Below, in pieces: positions 49,899 to 56,205 of a DNA stretch of 64,000 nt. The notes under the pieces are model-generated. The model saw only the letters and a program-made list of their open reading frames with translations, ran no database searches and was not told the origin of the DNA. The stretch comes from Polyangium fumosum. Lineage in GTDB: Bacteria > Myxococcota_A > Polyangia > Polyangiales > Polyangiaceae. Positions within the stretch are counted from its first letter, which is position 1. Each line of letters starts with the position of its first letter. The position numbers were made by a program, and so were the translations under genes. Where the stretch lies: contig NZ_SSMQ01000003.1 in the NCBI RefSeq assembly GCF_005144585.1, forward strand, positions 186,001 to 250,000, given 5' to 3'.

Positions 49899-51602
49899 TT
49901 AGCGTGCTCGTGTCCCCGACATGCCGCCGGTGTGATAGAATTCCTGATGCACATCTTTCTTGATCAACTGCATCGTTTTCCCGTCTTGATGGTGATGCCA
50001 GATGTATTCTTCTTCCTTCCTCATCTTTTCGGTGATCCCCGCGGCTTCGTCCGCAGCCCTATTGTCTCTCCGCTGGCTCCCCGTAAACTCAATCTGCACG
50101 TCCTTCACCTCCGGATGTCTGTACCGCGAGAAATCCGGGAACCCATCTTTATCATACGTCACCTCCACTCCATCCTTCCGCCGGAACGTCGTCGTCCCAT
50201 CCGGATCGTCCCGGACCGACCCGCCGTTCTGCTCCCACTTCGTGCGGTCCGGCTGATTTGGCTTCCGCGGCTTCTTCGGGCCCCCACCGCCCCCGTTTCC
50301 ACCCGTCGGTTTCTTCGGCCCCCCACCGCCCGGCGCAAACCCCCCATCCCCCGGATTCTTCGGCGCATTCGCCCAAACCCCGCCGCCTCTCTTCCTCGCG
50401 ATCCGCTTCTTCGCCGCCTGCTTCGCCTTCCTCGCCGCGGCCGCCGCATTCGCGAGATGCGCTTGCCACTTCAACAGCAACCGATCCAGCTTCGCCAGCG
50501 CCTTCGCCGCCCGCGCCGCCTTGATTCCCTTCCCCGCGAGGTCCCCGACGTACGGCACCACCGCCGAGACCACCGAAAGCCCGGCCCCGAGCCAATCCCC
50601 ATCGGCCAGCGCCAGCCCCGCGCCCGTGAGGTCCGCGACCGGCGTAGGGTCCACGATCCCGGCCAAGTCCACGCCGGCCTTGAAGCCCTCCCACGCAATC
50701 GCCTCGTTGGTCTTCTCCAGCTCCGCCTTGCACGCCGCCTCCTCCTCCAGCGCGGCCTTGACCTCGGGGTCTGCCAAGACCTCCGGGTCATCATCGGCGA
50801 TCTCGTCGACCCGGTCCAGCTCGTCGGACGGGACGAACCCCTCCCCGTCGTCGGCGAGGTAGAGCCGCCCGTTCTCGTCGATCGACACGCCGTCCGGGTC
50901 CACCTCCGCCTCGGGCAAACTCCCGGTGGACGTCTTCCATTCGTATTGCTTGCTCGCCGGATCGAATGCCCCCGCGCTCGCCTTGTACGTCTTCGACCCG
51001 TCGGGGTTCGTCGTGATCTCGACCCGCTGCACCTCGGTGCGGCGCGTCGCCGGATCGATGACGGTCCGCTCACGCAGCTCCGTGACTGCGCCCGTCTCTG
51101 GATCCTCACTCGTCTCGGACCTCTCGACCGTGACCACGCCCGTCGCCGGATCCGTCGCCGTATTCGTGACGCTCGCGAGGCTCACGCTCGGCGCGACGGC
51201 CGCTTCATTCGCGATGACGAGGATGCCATAGGTGTTCGCCGGTCCATCGGGGCCATCGCAATTCATGGCGAAGAGGTCGCCCTCGCGGACGAGCCAATGA
51301 TCGCCGGCCATTGCGGTGGTACTGTGCCCGACCGGGCGGCAATAACCCCTGTTCACGCCCGAGATCACGCCGCCCCCAATCCCGACCTCGTTCCCCTCCA
51401 CGTGCGGAATGCGGCTCGCCGTCGTGAAGGCTTCTTTGCCGCAAATGAGGTGGTTGGGGTCCGTCCCCTCGGCTGTCTCCAGGCGGCCGATGATCGTGTA
51501 GGGCACGAGGACCATCGCGGAGCCGGACGGGGTCCAGCAGTAATCGGGGACGATCGAGACGACGTAAGCCTCGGGGCCCTTGCGCGCCCATTCGCCGCTC
51601 AT
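49899..51602 (-). CDS. T6SS effector: DUF4150 (PAAR-like) domain with C-terminal HNH nuclease toxin
   Basis: 567 residues. Residues ~10-125 are DUF4150/PAAR-like (VPDYCWTPSGSAMVLVPYTI, GNEVGIGGGVISG, WLVREGDLFAMN): the tip domain that caps VgrG. A repeat-like acidic middle (PDGSKTYKASAGAFDPASK), a helical pair with hydrophobic stretches (ADGDWLGAGLSVVSAVVPYV), and a Gly/Pro/Lys linker lead to the toxin (~485-567): DFSRYRHPEVKDVQIEF, EEEYIWHHHQDGKTMQL, KDVHQEFYHTGG. WHHHQD...H..F.HTGG is the HNH/EndoVII metal-nuclease pattern, so it should cut DNA in target cells. ATG 51602 overlaps the DUF2169 stop (ATGA). The immunity gene follows directly. Confidence 0.9.
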   Translation of the reverse strand: MSGEWARKGPEAYVVSIVPDYCWTPSGSAMVLVPYTIIGRLETAEGTDPNHLICGKEAFTTASRIPHVEGNEVGIGGGVISGVNRGYCRPVGHSTTAMAGDHWLVREGDLFAMNCDGPDGPANTYGILVIANEAAVAPSVSLASVTNTATDPATGVVTVERSETSEDPETGAVTELRERTVIDPATRRTEVQRVEITTNPDGSKTYKASAGAFDPASKQYEWKTSTGSLPEAEVDPDGVSIDENGRLYLADDGEGFVPSDELDRVDEIADDDPEVLADPEVKAALEEEAACKAELEKTNEAIAWEGFKAGVDLAGIVDPTPVADLTGAGLALADGDWLGAGLSVVSAVVPYVGDLAGKGIKAARAAKALAKLDRLLLKWQAHLANAAAAARKAKQAAKKRIARKRGGGVWANAPKNPGDGGFAPGGGGPKKPTGGNGGGGGPKKPRKPNQPDRTKWEQNGGSVRDDPDGTTTFRRKDGVEVTYDKDGFPDFSRYRHPEVKDVQIEFTGSQRRDNRAADEAAGITEKMRKEEEYIWHHHQDGKTMQLIKKDVHQEFYHTGGMSGTRAR

Positions 51603-52303
51603 GGAGCCCCTGCGACGTTGTTGTCGAGCGGGCGCATCGCGACGTGCAGGCTCTCGATGCCGCCTTTGTAGACAGGCATCGTCGCGCGCCACGTGAGTTC
51701 GACGCGCATCACGTCGGCGTCGATGACGATGGTATCGAGGCGCGCGGGGGAGCCGTGGCGGAAGCCGGAGGCATGCACGGCGCCGACGGCGACGAGGAGA
51801 GACGGCAATCGGAAGGCAAATTCGGCATGAGCAGGGTGGAGCGCGAGGAGGCGCGCCTCCTCGTGTCCCCGTAGAAAGCCATCGCCGACGAGATCGGGGG
51901 GTGCCGCGCAGAAGAAGCGCATATCGAAGCCATCCGGCCATTGCATCAGATCGAGCGGCGCGGCACCTGGGGTGCCTCCGAATGCCTTGCGGGGGTTCCA
52001 TGTCCTCGCGAGAGCCCCGAAGCCTTCCACGGGGTAGGGCTCGCCAAACCTCGGCGCGCGCCCGTCGGCTGTCAGGATACGCGGCGCCGGGATCATCCTC
52101 TGAGCTGCGAAACTTTGCGTATCGAGCACGCCGATCCCCACGGGGTTCGCCTCGAATCCCTCGCCCCCGAACGCGAATTCATACGGCAAGTCTACGCTTC
52201 GCGTGGGAACAGTCTGCGTAAGGGACCAACCGAGCAGCGGCGTATGCACCCAGGCGCGCGGCCCCGTAACGGTCACGTACTTCCGCATAGCTCCCACGCG
52301 CAC
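51599..52303 (-). CDS. DUF2169 T6SS accessory protein, N-terminal part disrupted
   Basis: The open frame (GTG 52303) gives 234 residues that match the C-terminal two-thirds of DUF2169 proteins: KYVTVTGPRAWVHTPLLGWS, VDLPYEFAFGGEG, LARTWNPRKAFGGTP, FDMRFFCAAPPDL and FRLPSLLVAV. DUF2169 proteins are encoded between VgrG and PAAR-type effectors and probably help load the effector. The normal first ~130 residues are absent from this frame. Upstream the same frame reads HTPGGQRAAAWRAGVRVGAM, but earlier family-like pieces (GPPERARLAPLR, PLIAVSGIRAG) are in another frame, implying frameshift and loss. The stop overlaps the effector ATG. Function of the product is doubtful. Confidence 0.75.
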   Translation of the reverse strand: MRVGAMRKYVTVTGPRAWVHTPLLGWSLTQTVPTRSVDLPYEFAFGGEGFEANPVGIGVLDTQSFAAQRMIPAPRILTADGRAPRFGEPYPVEGFGALARTWNPRKAFGGTPGAAPLDLMQWPDGFDMRFFCAAPPDLVGDGFLRGHEEARLLALHPAHAEFAFRLPSLLVAVGAVHASGFRHGSPARLDTIVIDADVMRVELTWRATMPVYKGGIESLHVAMRPLDNNVAGAP

Positions 52304-52522
52304 GCCCGCACGCCATGCGGCTGCGCGCTGGCCGCCCGGCGCGTATGCCGCTCACGGCGATGAGTGGTAAACCCCGCTCCTCGATCCGCAGCGGTGCCAA
52401 GCGTGCTCGTTCCGGAGGACCCAGCTCCTCCTGGTCGGCCGTATTGGCGCCGACGACGTGTCGCCGCGCTCGACCGTCGCGCCGTACTGCTCGGCGGGCG
52501 CCCCTCTCGCAGATGGATGCAT

Positions 52523-53233
52523 TCAGGGACCGCCGCCTTTGCCTTCTCCCTTTTCCCATTCATCGAGGGACGCCGGTCGCAAGTCCCTGGTGGCGTTCGC
52601 CAGTTCAATGATGGAAGCGGCTAGCGTATCGGCTACCGGTAACTCCACGCGAAAACGTCTCGCCACGGCTTCGGCGAGGTGCCGCCATTCTGGGGCGACC
52701 ATCTCGCCGAGCTCCTCGGACAGCTCTGCCAACTGTCGCAGGAGACCCCGCGCACGAGGTAGATATCTGGGGTCACGATGGCCGAGCGCCTCCTCCAGTA
52801 CGGCCAAAGCCTCGCGCGACCGCCCGAGCGCATCGAGCGCCTGCGCGAGGTATGAGGCCTGCAACCATCGCAAATCCACGGTGTCGAATCCAAGCGCAGC
52901 CCAGGCTCGACAAGCCTGTTCCGCCTCGGTGAACCGCCCTGCGTCGACAAAAATCGCACAGCGATGCATCGCGATGCTCCTCTCGAGCCACTGGTCATCG
53001 TCGAGATGACGGTTCGCTTCGAAGATCGCAGTCAGACAAGCGAGCGCATCATCATATCGCCCCTGTGACTCCAAGGTTACGATTTCCATGAGACGATCTT
53101 CGAGCGCGTCCCTAGCCGTCAGCCGCTTCAGGCAGCTCGAACAAACCGCCTCATCAATCCCCGCGTGAACGTATTGCGCGGTCGCCTCTTTGTCGCGACA
53201 GTAAAAACAGTCCTTTGGCAGTGAACGCGTCAT
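52523..53233 (-). CDS. CxxC and TPR-like protein of the T6SS island
   Basis: 236 residues from ATG 53233. A small zinc-finger-like N-terminus, CFYCRDKEA then CSSCLKRL (two CxxC pairs ~20 residues apart), precedes TPR-like helices: RYDDALACLTAIFEAN, AGRFTEAEQACRAWAALGF, YLAQALDALGRSREALAVLE. It ends with a charged tail EWEKGEGKGGGP whose TGA abuts an ATG of the degraded DUF2169 5' region. Proteins of this plan are common in DUF2169/VgrG clusters of this order; it may be an adaptor or co-effector. Not recognised as a named family. Confidence 0.68.
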   Translation of the reverse strand: MTRSLPKDCFYCRDKEATAQYVHAGIDEAVCSSCLKRLTARDALEDRLMEIVTLESQGRYDDALACLTAIFEANRHLDDDQWLERSIAMHRCAIFVDAGRFTEAEQACRAWAALGFDTVDLRWLQASYLAQALDALGRSREALAVLEEALGHRDPRYLPRARGLLRQLAELSEELGEMVAPEWRHLAEAVARRFRVELPVADTLAASIIELANATRDLRPASLDEWEKGEGKGGGP

Positions 53234-53267
53234 GAGTCGCTTTCCATGGGCCATGGTCGTCATGATC

Positions 53268-53954
53268 TTACGGGCGAGGACACTTGTCTTCCGGCCAAGA
53301 TCCTTCATTCATGCAATATCGGTAGCATGCTCCACAATCCTTTTCGGGGCCAAAGTCCGGATTTGGGTGGTTCTTATTTCCCAGACATTCGTGCAGCAAC
53401 GGCATACACATTTTCTCCCGCTTGGCCCGCTTCGCCGCCCCTGCCGTCGCCGTCGCCGTAACCGCCACTGCGACGGTGATCGCGAAGGCTTCGATGATGA
53501 CCTCGGTGAAGACGACCGTCACGACAACGATGGTCACGACCTCCCCCACCTGCCCCCGATCCGGCGTCGCCCGCCCGCTGCCCGACGCGGACGTACGCAA
53601 GACGTCCCTGTCGAAGATCTCCCCGGACAACCTCATCCCTCGCAGGGCGATCCGCACGCATATCCCGACATCCGGATTGGGCTGGCCCGTCGTCTCCACT
53701 TCCAAGACATGCCCGTCTGGGTCGACTTTCACCGCGGCGTCGAGCGAGTAGTATCCGGGCTCGATGGTGCCGCTGAGTTCATCCACGCATTCCCGGATGC
53801 GGTCTGCGGTACCCTTGGGGATGCGCGGTCGGTCCTCGGGTATTGAAGGGTGATAATGGATTCTGGCCGAGGAGCAGCCGAGCGGCATGAAGGAGAGCGT
53901 CATGCACACGCCGAGACCCAGGGAGACGATGGCTCGAAAGGAGGGACGTCTCAT
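53268..53954 (-). CDS. Lipoprotein with TM-like segment and Cys-rich C-terminus (T6SS island)
   Basis: 228 residues; lipobox PLGC. Residues ~50-110 (IRECVDELSGTIEPGYYSLD, VKVDPDGHVLEVE, GICVRIALRGMRL) resemble the TonB-C/AgmX-like beta-alpha-beta fold. Residues ~130-165 are strongly hydrophobic (VVTIVVVTVVFTEVIIEAFA, ITVAVAVTATAT), long enough to span a membrane. The tail has five Cys (CMPLLHEC, KDCGACYRYC) like tails of other myxobacterial T6SS-cluster lipoproteins. It lies between the broken vgrG and the TPR gene, so an effector-associated role is possible; alternatively it is itself a membrane-active effector. Confidence 0.65.
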   Translation of the reverse strand: MRRPSFRAIVSLGLGVCMTLSFMPLGCSSARIHYHPSIPEDRPRIPKGTADRIRECVDELSGTIEPGYYSLDAAVKVDPDGHVLEVETTGQPNPDVGICVRIALRGMRLSGEIFDRDVLRTSASGSGRATPDRGQVGEVVTIVVVTVVFTEVIIEAFAITVAVAVTATATAGAAKRAKREKMCMPLLHECLGNKNHPNPDFGPEKDCGACYRYCMNEGSWPEDKCPRP

Positions 53955-53995
53955 TTCCTGGATGTGAGCAGAGATGCCGGACGCCTGTCAAGGTG

Positions 53996-54550
53996 ACGCG
54001 GATCAGCCGTGCTCCGCGGCTAATGCCGCTCCATGTGCGCTCCTGCGCGCGCGTCGGCTCGCGGCCGGCTCCAAAATGCGTGCTCCGATTCGTCGTATTG
54101 GGTCCGGTATTCACGCAGCTTGTACGTCTCCGACAACCGAAGCTCATGGGGGAGCTGCCACTCGTCGAGAAGACGGGTCGCGATTTCTGGCTCGGAGATG
54201 TGCTGAAAAATGCGGCGGTTCACGCGCTGCGACAGGAGCCACAACATCGGGACGAGCGCGAGCTCGTAGGTGGAGAGCCCGTCTTCCTCGACGCGGAGCA
54301 GGCGCGCACCGCGGCAGATACCGCTCCACGTGCGCTCCTCCGCGCCGCGCCGGATCGTGAAGCGGGCCCGTTGGCCGACCACCTCGTCGAAGACCAGGGC
54401 CGCGTCGGTGGAGAACGCCTCCAGGTTGACGGAGAAAAAGTTTGACATTCCCTCCGAGATCGAAAATTGCCGGACATCGAGCGTGATCTGTGAGTCCAGG
54501 GCGAGCGAGAGCGCCCCGCCCGGAGGGCGGATCGATGGAAGCCAGGCCAT
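53996..54550 (-). pseudogene. vgrG: vgrG remnant (T6SS spike) with internal duplication
   Basis: ATG 54550 starts a clear VgrG N-terminus: LDVRQFSISEGMSNFFSVNL, AALVFDEVVGQRARFTI, AEERTWSGICRGARLLRVEE, YELALVPMLWLLSQRVNRRI, FQHISEPEIATRLLDEW, YKLREYRTQYDESEHAF. A normal VgrG continues for another 500 or more residues (gp27-like and gp5 spike). This one ends after 176 at TAG 54020. The last ~50 bp (53996-54044) are a degraded second copy of its own 54291-54339 segment, read in another frame as ERTWSGISRGARLIRV. So the 3' part was lost in a recombination that left a short direct duplication. The island no longer has a working VgrG of its own. Confidence 0.85.
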
Positions 54551-54677
54551 GGAAGGACCCTTCCGTTAGCGCAGGCAACACCAAACCACCCCCGTGGCGC
54601 TGTGTGCGGGCCTGCGTTGTTCTTGGCGATCCTCGTACCCAGCAAGCGCTGATCTGCGCAACGAAATTCGCAGGCAA

Positions 54678-54690
54678 GGTAGGACCTACC
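54678..54690. promoter_or_regulatory. 13-bp perfect palindrome (operator candidate)
   Basis: GGTAGG-A-CCTACC, 42 bp upstream of the TTGACA element that precedes the gene at 54771. A compact perfect dyad in this place fits a transcription-factor site. Confidence 0.35.
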
Positions 54691-54732
54691 CTGTCCGTGG
54701 AGGCCCGCCAGCGCCCTCCCTTACGAATCTCC

Positions 54733-54763
54733 TTGACAACCTCCATGCGACCTCGACTACGCT
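54733..54763 (+). promoter_or_regulatory. Candidate promoter giving a leaderless transcript
   Basis: TTGACA at 54733-54738; possible -10 GACTAC (54755-54760) or TACGCT (54758-54763). Transcription would begin at or within a few bases of ATG 54771, and no Shine-Dalgarno precedes that ATG, so a leaderless mRNA is suggested. Confidence 0.4.
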
Positions 54764-54770
54764 CCGCGCC

Positions 54771-55646
54771 ATGGCAGCCCGCATCATCGCCTATCGTATC
54801 GGCCTTTTCACACTCTTGAGGGAGCTGCAATACACGCTCTCCCGCGCGAAGGAGGAGCCGCTGGCCGTAGGTTATGTGCCCGGCTTCCAGGCGCTACGAG
54901 ACGACTGGAAGCTCATCCTTCTCGAGGAAATCGATATGCTCGATATCCTCGCGCAGGCGCAGGCCGCCGTCGATAAGGCAGACGGGGGGCTGGATGGTTT
55001 CGCCGGCCGCGTCTCCCGCACCGTCGACGAGTCGACGAGCGGCAATACCCGCAAGCAGCTCCGCACCGCGCTCTTCAAGAATAAACCGCTCGCGAAGTTC
55101 CGACGGCCGGTCCTCGGCGGGCAACTCGCCAGCATGAGCGATTGGGCCGAGACGCTCGCGAAATGCGGCGTGCCCGCGCTCATCGCCATGGCGCCCGAGG
55201 CCGAGATGCTCGTCGCGGCGGGGGAGGACGCCGAGAACCAACGCAAGAGCGCACAATCGTCCAATCGCAATTTCCGCGACGTGGGCCATCGCAAGCAATT
55301 TATCGACAAGGTCAATGCCGCTCGCAAAGAGGCGCATGGCGGGCTCGCCAAGCTGCCTTTCGAACATCCTGCCCTGCCGCGGGATTTTGCGGAGGGGTTC
55401 TTCTACAGCGAGCCGCCGCGAGACGAGGAGGAGACGATCGACGAGGTCAAGACGTCGATCGCGGAGCTCACCGCGCAGCTCGAGGAACGGCAGGCCCTCC
55501 TGAAGAAGCTCGAAGAGGAAGCCGAAGCCGAGGCGCGCGCCGACGAGGAGCGCCTCGCCAAGGCCCAAATCGCCGAGGAGCTCGAAGCGCAGGCCAAGGC
55601 GCTGCTCGAAAAGGCCGCCGCGCTCAAGGCACAGGCAAAAAAATAA
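54771..55646 (+). CDS. Coiled-coil hypothetical protein
   Basis: 291 residues, soluble. Residues 1-200 are helical with ALRDDWKLILLEEIDMLDIL, AVDKADGGLDGFAGRVSRTV, PVLGGQLASMSDWAETLAK and a basic RNFRDVGHRKQFIDKVN stretch. Residues ~225-291 are a Glu/Ala/Lys-rich coiled coil (IAELTAQLEERQALLKKLEE, ELEAQAKALLEKAAALKA). No family recognised with confidence. Start ATG 54771, probably leaderless. It is divergent from the T6SS island and is the first gene to the right of it, so it may mark the island edge. Confidence 0.7.
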   Translation: MAARIIAYRIGLFTLLRELQYTLSRAKEEPLAVGYVPGFQALRDDWKLILLEEIDMLDILAQAQAAVDKADGGLDGFAGRVSRTVDESTSGNTRKQLRTALFKNKPLAKFRRPVLGGQLASMSDWAETLAKCGVPALIAMAPEAEMLVAAGEDAENQRKSAQSSNRNFRDVGHRKQFIDKVNAARKEAHGGLAKLPFEHPALPRDFAEGFFYSEPPRDEEETIDEVKTSIAELTAQLEERQALLKKLEEEAEAEARADEERLAKAQIAEELEAQAKALLEKAAALKAQAKK

Positions 55647-56205
55647 CGCTCGGCAGGGATGGGAGCAAAAGCGAGGCTCCTTCGGATCGCTGGAACAACC
55701 GCCGCGCAAAGAACCCCACCCGTGTTTCGCCCCTGAATCGATCTCCTATCCGGCGCAGGCCGCCTCCAGTCTCGCCCCACCGACGCCCGGCGCGATCGCC
55801 CCTCGGCGGTCTCCGACGAGAACAGAGCTCGCTGGGAGCGCCGCTTTCCTGCTTCACGAACGAACGGACGCCGCGGGATCCGCTCGGCGACGGTTCGCGC
55901 CCGGAGCGAGCTCGGCGCGCGCGGCGCGCCCGCCCCGGCTCCGCGGGACAGCCCCTCGCCGTTAAGCCGGCCCCCTGTTGTTCCGCCGACGGACGCGCCT
56001 GCCCCGCAATCCGCCCCTGCTACCCGCCCAAACCGCCCCCGGCCCGCGGCGCCGCGGGTCGTTCCGCAGCGGAACAGCCCCCGTCCCCCGCAACCGAAGG
56101 TTGTTCCGGCATTCTCGGCGAAGGTTGCCCTTCTCGCGCATGTTATTTCGGCGCTGCCGGAAGGAGCGTGCGCCGAAACGTCGGCCGTCGGGGAAGCGGG
56201 CCGGG
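55647..56205. other. Gene-free interval with repeated GTTCC elements
   Basis: About 560 bp between converging genes, no supported ORF. GGAACAACCGCCG occurs at 55692, inverted forms near 55976 (GTTGTTCCGCCG) and 56110 (GTTGTTCCGG), and a perfect palindrome at 56061-56075. Two other GC-rich stretches have only weak dyads. Confidence 0.45.
56061..56075. promoter_or_regulatory. 15-bp perfect palindrome GTTCCGC-A-GCGGAAC
   Basis: Seven-base arms around a single A; one of several GTTCC/GGAAC elements in this gap. Being between 3' ends it is more likely a terminator or a nucleoid or phase-associated site than a promoter operator. Confidence 0.35.
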
